Origin: Adiantum capillus-veneris
Taxonomy: Eukaryota; Streptophyta; Polypodiopsida; Polypodiales; Pteridaceae
Direction of reading: 5' to 3'
Length of the DNA: 64,000 nt
Assembly: GCA_014529385.2 (NCBI GenBank)
Contig: CM043957.1
Coordinates: forward strand, 87,396,381-87,460,380
Shown here: piece by piece, positions 33,959 to 47,872 of the stretch
How the letters are laid out: each line of letters opens with the position of its first letter
Position numbering within the stretch: position 1 is the stretch's first letter
The notes under the pieces: generated by a model
What the model was told of the DNA's origin: nothing
Seen by the model: only the letters and a program-made list of their open reading frames with translations
The model's database searches: none
Position numbers and translations under genes: made by a program

Positions 33959-35102
33959 GGGCCGTCCTGTCGCTCACTACAGAGCTTGCGTGAGTTCTCT
34001 CTCTGTTGTTCTCAAGCTTGCTGTGATCAGGCTCACCAAAGGTGCTGGTTCAAGCTTGATTTCTTTCCCCTGAAGTGGGCGAATACTCACCACTGGTTAT
34101 CAAGAACACAAAGGAAAGAAAAGACTTGTACACAAAACGGCCATGGTAGCTGGGTTCTAGGGTACGAGCATGGAAGTGCAATTGATTACTTTTTCATGCT
34201 ATTTGTTTCCCCTAGAGGTTCGCCACCATGTCTACAAAGTACAACAGCTTCGGGGGTGTGCTTGTGTTCGAGGGTTCAAGAGTGTTTGAGAGTCGAGACA
34301 CAGAGAAAGAAAGAGATAGAAACCCCCGTCGAGCGGCTGCTTTTGATGACACTCTTGGTTTGCGCTCCTGGCCATTATCGACTCTGCAGCCACATCAATT
34401 GCTCCCTGCTTGGGCTCGTTTCTCTCTGTGGCGTTGCTATTCTCAACCCAACGTCGTGGTACTATCACGGTACAGGGTTACATGGTGGTGAGCACTATTG
34501 ACAGCATGCAAATTTGAAGTCACACACCTTGCTGCCGAAAGATCTAGATGCAACAAGCTACTCTCATTCTCTTCAAGTTCTACCTCTTTGAGTTTTTCCT
34601 ATGTAATATTCCGTCATCCTCTTCGAGCTCGAAAGGAGTATGTCATATATAGGTGAATCAAAATTGTTTTCTTTGAAGCTAAACTCACTGCTTTCCCCTT
34701 TCCTTATCTCCTTAGGGTTGTTTCCTATGAAGAGCACACTCTTCTCTTTCTTGTAAATCTCTAGCTTCTTCTTCTTCATAAAACTACCCTTGTTATTCCT
34801 AAGATTTTAGTCAAGCCCATATTTGAGACTATTCTAAGTCACGTAGATTACGTAAGACACTCTCTTCTCTGTTATCCTTGTACAGAGAGTAAGCTCTATA
34901 TAATCAATTATATGTATGATTATAGAATTTAAAAGTTCTACACAATTCAAACACAATGAAAATCTTATGGGATTGATAATAATATATGCAAAAATCTTAA
35001 AATATGTTAAAAAAAGAATAAAGTTTAAGAGAGGCAAGGCTTATCTTTGATCATGATAATCTTGGTAGTTATGATTGTTGCAACCCCAAGTGTGTAGCCA
35101 AA

Positions 35103-35114
35103 GCTCTGATACCA
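35103..35114 (-). promoter_or_regulatory. LARD primer binding site
   Basis: The minus strand reads TGGTATCAGAGC, a perfect match to the initiator-Met tRNA complement used by plant LTR elements. Confidence 0.9.
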
Positions 35115-35115
35115 C

Positions 35116-35609
35116 TGCTACAAACGGGAGCACGAAAGGCCCTGCAAATACCAACAATAACGTATAGCAAGCCATAAAACACATTAATCAATATACCTGG
35201 CAATCCCATAAGCGCATAATCCAAGCTATACGTGAACAGAGGGAGACAAAGAGTGGGAGAGAGTAGAAGAGCACGTGCAAATGCACCCCCTAGAGCGGAG
35301 TGCTATGCCGGCATGGGGAGAGAGAAGGGAAAAGAGGAGAGAAGAACAATGCAAGCATTGGGTACAATCTCCCCCCGTGCAAGAGTGACCATTTCTCCGT
35401 TGTACATATTTTATTTATAGATTTCTTGAATGGTCAAATTGAGTACAAACTGGTCGACCGGTCATAAATGGCCAAATCTCATAAAAGAGCACTTGAATAA
35501 TAAAATGTACAATATATATATATATATATTTCCATTCACATAGGCCTAGCTCGATCCAGTCTTTTCCACCTATCAGTTGTAAAAATAATAAAATATCAAT
35601 TCCATAACA
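35116..35609 (-). repeat. LARD 5' LTR
   Basis: 494 bp, same ends as the left copy, preceded on its inner side by the PBS. Confidence 0.92.
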
Positions 35610-35614
35610 ATTTG

Positions 35615-37200
35615 TCGTTAAGCTTGCTCACTAAATTTGGATCCATCTTAAAAGCAACAGAATTATGTAGATACATGTGGAGACAGATGTGTGAGAGGGA
35701 GATAAGGTGACCCTTAGCACATTGATGCAGACTACTTTTAAAGATCTGACTCCTCTCAGTTATCATAAGTGCACATCCTTGGGAGATGCTAAACTTTTGA
35801 ATGAGTTCCTTTGTAGCAAGAAAAACCCCATCTTTGTAAATGTCCTTCTAACACCTAATGCATGCCTAAAAGCATTTATGGACCCTTCTAGAGAGTTCCC
35901 AGTCCTCTGAGAAACTAAACCAACCAAACCAGACAGAATCTTGCATACAAAAGTGAAATAAAAATCTCCAAGCTTCTAGAGGAGACTAGCAGGCCTTTTG
36001 ATTGTTCCATGAATTCCAAAACCTGCAAACAAGAGTAGAGCCTCTAAAATTAGCGCTTGATGTTAATAACTCTTGTAGTGAGAGACTTGATAAAACCCTA
36101 TAACCCTTCAAGTGAACTCTCGCATATAAGTTAGGTTGGTGATTCTGCTAGAGAAAAAGCCAGTCCCATTTGTGGTTGAAGGTAACATGAATCCCATAGA
36201 AATCCCTAATAACCTAAAAATACGACCTTCTTCAATCTCTTTGCAACCAGCCTAGACTATCATTGTTGGGTAGGGTCCTTTGGAGATTATGTAACCTCCC
36301 TTAGAGTGATTGATGATAGAGCCACTAGCCAAAAAATAAGTGTTAAGGTAGACCCAAAAGTTTTCAATTGACTGTAAATTATTTCTCACAACTGCATTGG
36401 TATCATCAAAAAACTATTGCAGACACAATTGATCTACAAAATCAATTACATCAATGGATTTAAGTTTTCCTTGCTCCATAAGATCTTTAACAGGCCAAAC
36501 CAAGGCATTAGAAGAGATTGCATAAAGAAAAGAGGACAAGGAACATCCCTATCTAATGGATTTATGCAAAGGAATAGAATCAGTAAGAGTACCATTCACT
36601 ACAATTCTAGTAGATGCATTCCTAAAATAAATATGTACAAATCTGATGAAAAGTCTGCCCGAACCCATGTCATATAAGCTTTGTAAAATGAACTCCCATT
36701 CAATTCTATCATGGGCCTTATCCAAATCAATTTTGAAAAAAATAAAATCTTATCAAATTCCTCTGCATAATCCATTCCTTCCCATAGGGAAATTATTGCA
36801 TCAAGGATGAATCTCCCTTTTATAAATTCTTTCAAGTCTTTCAAGATGAATTGATCCATAAGGGGGCTACGTCCCCTAGCTAAGGATAAAGGGAAGATCT
36901 TGTAAATAAAAGTCAGATAGGGGATAGGTCTCCAGTTAGATAATTCATCCTTTGAGCCCTTCTTGTGAATGAGTTTAACCACACCAGCATTGATAGAAGA
37001 GGATAGAGTTCCCACAACTAGGGTTTCTTGCCAGACCAGTAACAGATAGGGTGTCAAAAAATCTTGGTAGGTAATATCAAATTCATTAGGAACACCATCA
37101 ATCCTAGGAGATTTACGAATTTTTCAATTTCCAATGGTTTCTCTAATCTCCCGCTTTGATATAGGTAAGTCCAACAATGAAGCAATATGCTTAGGCACTA
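35615..37200 (-). pseudogene. LINE-B reverse transcriptase, decayed
   Basis: Visible are INAGVVKLIHKKGSKDELSN followed by WRPIPYLTFIYKI (fingers), FIKGRFILDAI, a palm segment in a shifted frame where motif A lies, RQGCSLS-type motif B near 36530 and FFDDTNAVV near 36410, where FADD is expected for motif C (about 36405-36440). The frame continues to the LTR-element insertion at 35609. Confidence 0.72.
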
Positions 37201-37799
37201 TTTTTTTCCTCACTTGAGCAATTTTAGCTCTGGCATTTGTGATATCCTTATCTCTCAAGGTGAGTAGAAAGAAAATATTGGAAAAGTAGCCTTGTTAATT
37301 CCACATTCTCCTTATGGACAGAGGCATGATTTCCATCTCCTTCTTTCAAATAAGGGATCAAATCCCTACACTTCTTCTTTTTCAAGAGAGAAAACATTTG
37401 CTGATTATTTTCCCAGCCTAGAATTGTCTGGTCCAAGTTAGAGGACTTTTAGCTTCTAGAAGCTCTACCTTTCTTAGCTAGTCTTTCAAATTTCCAATCT
37501 CAAGGGATGACTGATCTATCTCAGAGTTTGTTTCAAGAAGAGAAATATGTTTGCTAATCATCATTCTTCTATTAGACCCAATTTCGTTAGATTTCTTTTT
37601 AAGGACAACTAAAGTCTTTTGAGTGTCCTTTATGGCCACATCCCAAGCACTAAATTCATTGTTATGCAAACTAAACACACTTTAAAAATGCCTTAACCTT
37701 AGACTTGACAGATGCCAACTTAAACAAAGAACTGTCTAAATGTGGCCAACCAGCTTTGAATGAGTGTTCACATTTATGAAGCTCAAACAACAAGGGTTC

Positions 37800-38480
37800 G
37801 TGATCAAATATCAAGATAGAAGTGTCAGATTTATAGCTCACCATCCAATAAATCTATAGCAGATCAATTGACATGTACATCCTATCAAGTCTTGTTGCTC
37901 TGTAGAAATTGGTTTGCTTGTTGTTGGCACAGGTGAAACCAGTGTTCTCAGAGGTGTCAACCAGAGTGTGCCTGATAGTCAACTCTTCCCTACTTTGCTT
38001 TTCATTGCCTTGAATTACTTGGACTAAGGCATTGTATTTTTCATTCAAAGAAGTAACCATATTAAAGTCACCTATAGTTAGCAAAGGGGAATTGAGAAGG
38101 TTGAGCTCTGTCCAGATGTTATTCCTCTCAAGAATAGAATTTGAAGCATAGAGACTAACTACAGTCTAGTTGAATGGTTCTTTTAGGGTAAAAACAATGT
38201 AGTGCCCCTTTTGTCCATCGTTTACTTCAGAGATGAATTGTTCATGTGTAATATTGACTCCTATCACAGTACATCCTTTACTTGTAGAGAGGTTAGAAGA
38301 AAACCACTTATGATCCTAGTAATTTTTTGAAGGTTAGCATCCAAAGCAAAACCGTTAACCTTGAGCTCTTGCAAACAAATGAAATCAGCTTGAAGGTTCA
38401 AGTCCAGTAACATTTCTTAATGCACATAGCTCAGACATGGTCAGTTAATCCTTTGTAATTGAAAGAAAATCCAATTGTAG
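37800..38480 (-). pseudogene. LINE-B endonuclease, decayed
   Basis: The APE-type endonuclease nicks the target. The open block 38084-37854 has LTIGDFNMV (GDFN motif) and, 60 residues on, FYRATRLDRMYMS (the R-LDR motif). The N-terminal half (to 38480) is recognisable only in shifted frames. Confidence 0.7.
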
Positions 38481-38599
38481 GTTGATTCATTTTTTAGATA
38501 CTTTAGAAGGCTTTACAAAAGAAACTAAAGCTTTGTTTGGTCTGCACTTTTCTCTTTCTTCCTTCGGGTTTACCTCCTGGTAGAGAAGGATTTCTGCTT

Positions 38600-39986
38600 T
38601 TGCTTGGGTCATGAGAATATCCAATTCAAAGGAGATTGGGAGAATTTTTTTAGATCTACATTGTCCCCCTCTTGAAGTTTATTACAAAAGTTGTCCTCTT
38701 TAGATGCTATGTTTGATTGACCACCATCTCTTTGCATGGAGGCTTGGAGGTCTTGAGTTGCTGAGATGCCAGGTTCACTATCTGAAGATTCAAAATCTGA
38801 GGACAAGCCCTTGGTTTTGTCCATTGGGCTTTCAGGGGGTATCAGTAGGTCAGTCTCGTTGGGAGCTTTTTTTGTGTCCTACTGAAGTAAGCCATTCTCT
38901 TTTTGAACTACATTAGGAGCTTGAGAAGAAGAAAATTGTCTTCAGGTTCAGGTTCCTCATCAAAAATAGAAGGGTCAAAAACCTCATCAAGAAGTGCTCC
39001 AAACTTGTTGATATACCTATTGGAGCTGCAAAATTTCTATTTTTATAACTATCCCTTTTGTTAACTTGTTGAAACCCTTGATTAGGGTCTTTCGTTTCCT
39101 TATTTTTTAAGCCTCCTTCTAGATTTTATTGGCTAGCTGCTCTAGACAGTCTTTAATTAGATGGCCTTGCTTGAGGCAATGGAAACTTGCATAGGGAAGG
39201 TTTTTGTAAATAACATTTTGTACATGAAGAATTTGTCCCATTTGATCTTTGAGCTGAATGTGATCTCTGAGAGGGGCATTAGTGTCCACTTCTATTAGCA
39301 ACTGAGGATCCACTTAGGGTTAATTATTCCATTCGAGTGGTTTTTCCCTAGGACTTTCCCACACCTAGGCTCCTATTTGTTTAAGGGTAAAACTCAATAG
39401 GGTAGTCTAGAAAGTCAACCCACACAGGGACCTTGGAGGGCATCTTGCATTTAGGATCAAAGCCCCTATTCCATTTGAATAGAGACAATGCAGTGCTTCT
39501 AAGAATCCATTTCCCTCTGTTGATTACTTTGTAAAGCACTGCCAGATTCATTAAAAAAAGCAAATAGTAGTTATTAGGTAGATACTGATCTTGGGCTGGA
39601 AAGATGTTCCTAGACTCCCACTCTTGAGCAATCCATTGCTTTAGAATTTCAACACGAGGTCTAATCCCATGATAGAGTCCAATGACCATTGTTTCCTGCA
39701 ATTGCTTATACCGGTGATTAAGCTCAACAACACTAAAAACAACCTCCCCATCAGCAACTTCGTGATTAGAAGAAGTAAGAGTTTCATTCTAAGAATTGAG
39801 TTCATCATCTTTACCTGCATTTTCCTTGTTCTCCTCTTCTAAAACATTTGCAGGTCCCTTTTCATTAACAACATTAGGAGATTGAGGACTCACACAATTA
39901 TCCTCAGAAGATTGAGGACAATTATCAATATTTTTCCATACATTAGAGATTAAGGAAAATTGACCATTCGTTTGGATACTGGCCAT
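38600..39986 (-). pseudogene. LINE-B ORF1, decayed
   Basis: Starts MASIQTNGQFSLISNVW at 39986. The central block (39701-39381) has VIGLYHGIRPRVEILKQWI and RGKWILRSTALSLFKWNRG, the pattern of DUF4283 in plant LINE/gag-like proteins, an RNA-binding module. A zinc-knuckle remnant CLKQGHLIKDC lies near 39180 with the first Cys absent. The C-terminal part is acidic and Gln/Ser-rich (38824-38609). Breaks include TAG stops after ELNS (39789-39791) and after LANKI (39119-39121). Confidence 0.7.
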
Positions 39987-40389
39987 TTTCTCAACTAACT
40001 AAGATGGAACTTGGATGCACACTTGAAGAGGATGGTAAGTTCAACTTATAGAGGCATACCTTCGAGTAATGTATCAATAGCAACAACAACAAAGGAAACT
40101 CCTTGATCCCCTTGCCCTTTCTTGGGAGCTCCTTGAGCCCCTTGCCCCTACCCACCTATAACAGTTGGATGTGTGGTTTGCATAGCATATCATGCTTAGG
40201 ACAGACATCCTCTCATTGGTCAATCCTAGGAGCATGTGACTCGTCTAAGGCACAAAAACATCTTATTATTGTGAGAGAGCTCCTTGGTTGAAATGGAAAT
40301 ATGACCTTTTGGAGATTAAAACTATTGGAGAGGTGCCATGGCAAGGAATTCTCATACTTCTTCTCACACCTACTCAACCTCTCACACAA

Positions 40390-40392
<3 letters not shown>

Positions 40393-40481
<89 letters not shown>
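40393..40481. repeat. (CT)n at LINE-A copy 2 junction
   Basis: 89 bp of pure CT immediately upstream of the truncated LINE fragment. Confidence 0.95.
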
Positions 40482-41297
<816 letters not shown>

Positions 41298-41299
41298 GC

Positions 41300-41790
41300 A
41301 CGCGCACTATAGTGGGCGCTAGCGCCATGCCTAATTGGAGTTCTAAATTTGATAATACTCATCGGCAGCGAATGCAAAAAAAAAACCACCTCTTTCAATC
41401 TCTCCCTCTCTATCTCTCATAGGAAAGACATAGGCGAGCACTAGTGCTCAACCTTGCGGTGTGCAAGAGAGAGGGAGAGAAAGAGAGCAAGAGGAGCAGA
41501 GATAGAGCAAGAGAGAAGGAGAATGAGACCTCACCTCAATGTTGATACCGTCAATAATCACTAGCAAAGAAAAAACTAACCTACTAACCCATATATATAG
41601 GCCTTCCTGTCTCAAGCATCTCTTTGAATCTCTCTCTCGCTTTCACTTTCTCTCTCTCATATTGGACGCTAGCGCCAACCTGATTTGGAGGGGAGAAGCA
41701 ACAATATTCTCATGCAAAAATGCAACTGGTGAACTACAATTGTCCCCCTCTCTCCTCTCTTTCATGCGCAAGCCTTAGGCGAGTGCTAGT
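41300..41790. repeat. Palindrome-bearing spacer
   Basis: Contains GGCGCTAGCGCC (41314-41327 region), GAGCACTAGTGCTC (near 41434) and GGACGCTAGCGCC (near 41665), related to GGTGCTAGCACC in the 43.2-43.75 kb repeats. No coding signal. Confidence 0.6.
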
Positions 41791-41792
41791 GC

Positions 41793-42840
<1,048 letters not shown>

Positions 42841-43104
42841 GGAAACATGGCTTAGCTTAATTTAAAATAGGTAGATTAACTTAATTAATGGAGCCTCTCT
42901 GTGTATAAGGTGGGTTGGCAGAGAAGTACTGCTGTGTGTAGTCGGGTCGACAGCGGGATGCAACACATTGGCAAAGTTGGTCGACAGGAGCGACAACGGC
43001 AGTTAAATCTCAAGCCTTGGGTGGGTTGGCAAGAGTGACACGGCAGCAAAAGATGTGACGTGAGGAGGCAGTTAAAGCTTAGGCCTTGGTTGGGCAGTGA
43101 TGGT

Positions 43105-43106
<2 letters not shown>

Positions 43107-43186
<80 letters not shown>
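43107..43186. repeat. (CT)n microsatellite
   Basis: About 80 bp pure CT, followed by CATACTCTCATATTGGGTGCTAGCACC. Confidence 0.95.
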
Positions 43187-43189
<3 letters not shown>

Positions 43190-43649
43190 CTCTCATATTG
43201 GGTGCTAGCACCAAGATGAATTGGAGGGGAGAAGTGTGGTCTAGAATGGTGTCTCTTGAGGTGCATTGATTGCATGGTATTTTCGGCAATGCAAGGGCGT
43301 AGAAAACATCTCTGGTTTTGTGTTCAAGGGTCCCACAAAAACAAAAAAGTTTGTGCTAAGAAGAAGGATTTGCACCATGATAGTGGGATACATGCAGGGC
43401 ATGTCCAACATGGATGGGTTGTTTGCAGCAAGAACATGTATCCGCTCTCTCATATTGGGTGCTAGCACCATGATGAGTTGGAGGGGAGAAGCCAGGTCCA
43501 GAATGGTATCTCTTGAGGTGCATTGATTGCATGGTATTGGGCGCTAGTGCCAAGATGAATTGGCAGGAGAGAAGCGTGGTCCATAATGGTATCTCTTGAG
43601 GTGGTTTGATTGCATGGTACTCTTGGCAATGGAAGGGCACACAAAACAA

Positions 43650-43745
<96 letters not shown>

Positions 43746-43775
43746 TGGGTGCTAGCACCAAGATGAATTGGAGGA
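43190..43775. repeat. Tandem repeat with GGTGCTAGCACC
   Basis: Four occurrences of CATATTGGGTGCTAGCACC or its variant GTATTGGGCGCTAGTGCC (43192, 43449, 43532, 43740), each followed by A(A/T)GATGA(A/G)TTGG. Three are then followed by GGTATCTCTTGAGGTG-type sequence ending TTGATTGCATGGTA. Units differ in length, and an 88-bp (CT)n array (43653-43740) sits before the last. Confidence 0.82.
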
Positions 43776-44260
43776 ATTGTTTGCAACGACAATGAGGAGC
43801 CATTTTTTCACTACGATGGCCTATGTGTGTATTTTTAAGGCATTTGGAATAATGCAAAAGCTGACATAGGTAAAAAGGTTCATGCGTAAGTTAGTATCTA
43901 GGGGCAATTGGAGAAGGATGATTTGTGCCAGAGAAATAGATTTGACCCCCACGTTTGTAGTAGTTGGTTACTTGACAAGGACAATAGTTGAGCAAAAAAA
44001 TTCATCAGTATGTATGCCAAGTGCGTCACACTTGCAAGAGTATGATATGTTCACAACATGGGCAGAACAAAGTAGCTCTAGTTTGTTTTCATCTGATGCA
44101 AAAATAGGACTCTCTCCAAAAGAAATCACCTATGCTTGCATCTTGAATCTGGTAGCTACAAAAGAAAAATTGTCTTGCCAACCTCCTTTTCCTTAGCAAT
44201 AATTGTATTGAGAGAATGATGGTTCCAAAGATAAATTTCAGTGTAACACAAACAGTAGCC

Positions 44261-44262
<2 letters not shown>

Positions 44263-44310
<48 letters not shown>
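44263..44310. repeat. (GA)n microsatellite
   Basis: Pure GA array. Confidence 0.95.
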
Positions 44311-44312
<2 letters not shown>

Positions 44313-44477
44313 AGAGGAGCAGAGATAAAGCATGAGAGAAGGAGATAGACTCACCTAAAATAAAATACGGTTAGTAATCATTAAAAATCAAAAACTTAAC
44401 TATTCTCATCTATAGACATGAGAGATAGATTTTTCTATTTTGATGTTACTTTCATGATCGTTCAATTTTGCTCGTTT

Positions 44478-44479
<2 letters not shown>

Positions 44480-44560
<81 letters not shown>

Positions 44561-44730
44561 GGGGGGGGGAAAGAGGTAGAGAGAGATTCATGGAGAAATG
44601 GAGAGAGAAGGAGAGATAGAGAAAGAGAGAGAAAAGCAAAATGGAGGGAGAGGGAAGAGAGAGACAAAGGAATAGAGAGAGAGAGAGAGAGAATAGGGAA
44701 AAAGAGAGACAGAGAGCAAAGAAAGATATA
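44480..44730. repeat. (GA)n, poly-G and GA-rich block
   Basis: GA array, 19-G run (44551-44569), then imperfect GAGAGA-rich DNA up to the copia LTR. The open frames of Arg/Glu or Ser/Leu are artefacts. Confidence 0.9.
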
Positions 44731-44754
44731 TAGACATATACAGGGTCTGGAGAG

Positions 44755-44982
44755 TGTTGGAATTAGGGTTGCAGGAAAACACACACAGCTTGGAGAAGAC
44801 AAAGAAGCTCAAGGCACACAACAGAGAGTGTACTACTTAGTGTGCAATGGAAAGATAAGTTAGCCCTAGAGTGATGGGCGTATATACAATGCACCGGAGA
44901 AAAAACCTCCTAGTGAGGGAAAAAATGCCCCGGCGGTCCTAAGTGTGTTCACACACATCACTGCCACATGTATATGGTAACA
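44755..44982 (-). repeat. Copia copy 2, 3' LTR
   Basis: 228 bp, TGTTGGAATTAGGG to ATGGTAACA on plus, collinear with 13163-13390. Confidence 0.9.
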
Positions 44983-47872
44983 AATCCCCCTTGGAGTGAT
45001 GCGGTGAACGAGAGCTGGCACATAGAGTAAAGGGAAGTGCCATGCCTTGAGGACATGATCGGTCCACAAAGGGGAGTAAGCCAAATCTTTGCGGAAGGCT
45101 TCGAACTTCCAGTAGACAATGCCTTTGTAAAAATATCTACAAGGTTGTCCTGTGTTGACACATAAGCCAAGTTGATCTCTCTTGCTGAGAGCCTCTCCGT
45201 GACATAGTGGTAATGCACCTCAATGTGCTTTGTGCGAGCATGAAAAACTGGGTTCCTTGCAGGCAGCTGCCAATGCACTCTGACTATCAGTGTAGATAGT
45301 GTTGTGGCAAAGTCCTGTCCAACACCCAAATCTGTCATAAGGTGTCTGAGTCATACACACTCAACCGTAGCTGTGAATATTGCCATGTACTCAGCCTCAC
45401 GACTAGAAGTGGCCATATTAGGTTGCTTCTTGCTCAACCATGATATACATGAACTTCCAAGCATGAAACAAAAACCACTTGCGGACACTCGCATGTCAAA
45501 ATAGCCAGCCCAATTTGAGTTTGAAAAAGCATGTAAGTCTGGCGGCAATGATCCACCCTTGGGATAAAATAAGCCAAGATGTAAAGTGCCACTCAAGTAG
45601 CACAAAATCCTCTTGATAGCCTACCAATGCTTAAACCATGGGCTATGCATAAACTTGTTGACTTGTGAGATTGAAAACTAAATATCTGGCTTCGTGTTGC
45701 ATACATAAATGAGGCATCCAATAGCAGTTTGGTAAAGAGTGACATCTATAGGATCACCAGCATCATGAAGACTCAATTTCAAACCTGTTTCCATGGGAGT
45801 GGAAATAGGTTTGCAATCCTCAAGTCCAAACTTACATAGCAATGTCTCTATCTAACTTTTTTGACACAAGGCAATACCACCATCACACTACTTAAACTGT
45901 ATACCCAAGTAATGATGCAACAACCCCAAATCTTTCATCTTGAAAGTAGCATTCAGATCAGTCTTAAATTCGGCAATATGTCTCTACATGTCTTTATCTA
46001 CATGTCTTTAAATTCAGATCATCTACATAAAGAACACCATGAGAAGTACATCACCCTCATGCTTTATATACAATGTGCTTTCTGTTGGACTGTTCTGAAA
46101 GCCTCATTTGACTAAATGAGTGTCAGCCTTCTCATACCAAGCACGAGGAGATTTCTTCAACCCATACAAAGCTTTCTTACATCTGCACTTTATCTTCTTG
46201 TCCTTTCTTGACAAAACAGCGAGGCTGCATTACATAAACTTCCTCAAGAAATCAATATCAATGTCAGATTGATGTACATCCCAACCAAAATGAGCTGCCA
46301 ATGCACATAGAAAACACACAATAGTCATCATTACGACAAGTGGGAGAAAAAGTCTCTTTATAATCTATGCCTTTTTGCTGTGCCTAAACTTTTGCAACAA
46401 GTTGAGCCTTCTGGCGATCAATCTCACCATCTGGCTTGCGTTTTAACTTGTAAACCCACTTTGTACCAATGGCCTTTTTGCCAAAAGGCAAATCACATAA
46501 AGTCCGAGGAAGCCATCCAATTTCATTAGGAAGAGGATGGGGTCTAGGAGGGCCTCTTTATTTTCTATGAGATTATGGAGGTGATTAACATTTTGACAAA
46601 TAGATGTATGACATGTGTGCAAGAATGGTGGGTGTGTAAGAGAGGTGTAAGGATGGTCAAAGGATGCACTTCCCCCCCAAAAAGGGGATGGACAAGATTA
46701 TGATTTTTGGCCTTCCATAACTCCTACATATTATCTCCAATTTGAGCGGAGATTATAGATCTAAAATCTACACGCCGAGATCTTGCCATAGGTATGCTAC
46801 ATGATATACTTTTTTCGCTAGATTTTAAATTTCATTTTTGGGGGAAAATTTGAATTCAAATAAAATAGCCGTTTTGCTTGTTTGAATTCAAAAGCCGTCC
46901 TTTGATTACTTTCTTAATACTAAAGGTTTGACTCCTTTAAACTCCCAAATAAAGCATTCTCTTCCTAATGTCTAAATTATGTGCTTCATCAAAAGATAGA
47001 GGTTCCTCAACGTCATGTAAGCTAGACACAATCAAAGCATAACAATATAATGCATAAGATGCATGGCAAGAACCTGAACAAGTACGACTAGACAAAGGTG
47101 CATCCAATTTACTATCACACAAAGTATGCACCTGCCATTTAGGCATACCTCTAGCATGCTCATTCTCAGCCCTTTCCTCATCAAGTACATCATGTACATC
47201 TGCATCAGTAATAGGCTAATCTATAAAATTTTCAGAAACTCCCATAGGATGTACATTTTGCTTCATTGGAATTTACATTCAAACTTCCACCACTAAAAGA
47301 GGCAACAAAGTGTCATAAATGTCCTATGAGCTTACATTACTGTCTCTAGTACATGGCAGCAAGGGTTGAACATAATCTTTTACAAACACAACATCCCGTG
47401 AGAACAAGATACGATTTGTTTGCGGATGATACAACCTGTAACCTTTGCTTTCAACACTATAACCAACAAAAATACATTTGATAGCCTTATCATCCATTTT
47501 TCTGCGCTGTGTTTGTGGCACCAAAGCATATGCCAAACAACCAAAAACACGCATGTGCTCAATAGAAAGCCTTCTATCATGCCATGCTTCATATGGATTC
47601 ATAGACTGCAAAGCTTTTGTAGGACACCTGTTAAGTACATAAGTAGCACACATGATGGCCTCAACCAACACAAATGTGGCAAAGCTTGACTTTTGACCAT
47701 ACATCGTGCCATTTTCGTAAGTAACCTGTTTTTCCTCTCAGCAACACCATTTTGCTGAAGTGTATAAGGAACTATACATTGGTGTTTCATCACATGACTA
47801 GCCAAAAATGCATTAAATTCATGAAACATATACTCCCTCCCTCCATCAGAACAACACACACGCACACACACA
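44958..47872 (-). pseudogene. Copia copy 2 pol, decayed
   Basis: Integrase C-terminal half (GGREYMFHEFNAFLASH, NGVAERKNRLLTKMARCMV, MRVFGCLAYALVPQ, YRLYHPQTNRILFSRDVVF); RT pieces in shifted frames around 46.3-45.8 kb; RNase H (FSNSNWAGYFDMRVSASGF, SWLSKKQPNMATSS, ARTKHIEVHYHYVTERL). Many frame breaks make it non-functional. Protein segments align position by position with copy 1. Confidence 0.85.
46506..46977. other. Foreign block inside copia copy 2
   Basis: Copy 2 follows copy 1 up to AAATCACATAAAGTCC and resumes at GTGCTTCATCAAAAGATAGAGG. The intervening 470 bp has no counterpart in copy 1, where only about 75 bp lie here. It is AT-rich, with TTTGAATTCAAA repeats; no terminal repeats or target duplication are obvious. 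Confidence 0.55.

Larger units (their letters stand above)
31386..35609 (-). mobile_element. Non-autonomous LTR element (LARD)
   Basis: Two long direct repeats, 31386-31875 and 35116-35609, begin TGCTACAAAC and end CCATAACA. Five-bp target duplications ATTTG flank the element exactly (31381-31385 and 35610-35614). A primer binding site TGGTATCAGAGC lies on minus one base inside the right LTR, so the right LTR is 5'. The 3.2-kb interior contains no gag or pol motif, only simple repeats and short frames, fitting a large retrotransposon derivative mobilised in trans. Confidence 0.92.
30700..40010 (-). mobile_element. LINE family B (plant L1 type), split
   Basis: Minus orientation: ORF1 (39986 to about 38600), ORF2 endonuclease (about 38480-37800), RT (about 37200-35900), then after a 4.2-kb LTR-element insertion (31386-35609) the zinc-binding C-terminal domain (31385 to 30755). 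Reading across the insertion with one ATTTG removed restores a continuous frame (DKWGIHWRAKQWEYKF). All ORFs are decayed. ORF1 with a DUF4283-like domain and ORF2 with zf-RVT are typical of plant L1. Confidence 0.85.
44755..47872 (-). mobile_element. Ty1/copia, copy 2 (5'-truncated)
   Basis: Same family and orientation as copy 1: 3' LTR (44755-44982), polypurine tract AAGGGGGATT on minus, RNase H, RT, integrase C-terminal part. It ends inside the integrase at an (AC)n array (47861-47874). Gag, protease, PBS and 5' LTR are missing, and about 470 bp near 46.5-47.0 kb replaces the integrase-RT linker. Confidence 0.9.

Noticed and set aside
33986-34501. 171-codon plus-strand ORF in the LARD interior
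   Set aside because: No domain, Cys/Leu-rich biased composition, overlapping frames on both strands; most likely chance.
44468-44863. 131-codon Arg/Glu-rich ORF
   Set aside because: Product of (GA)n and poly-G running into the copia LTR.
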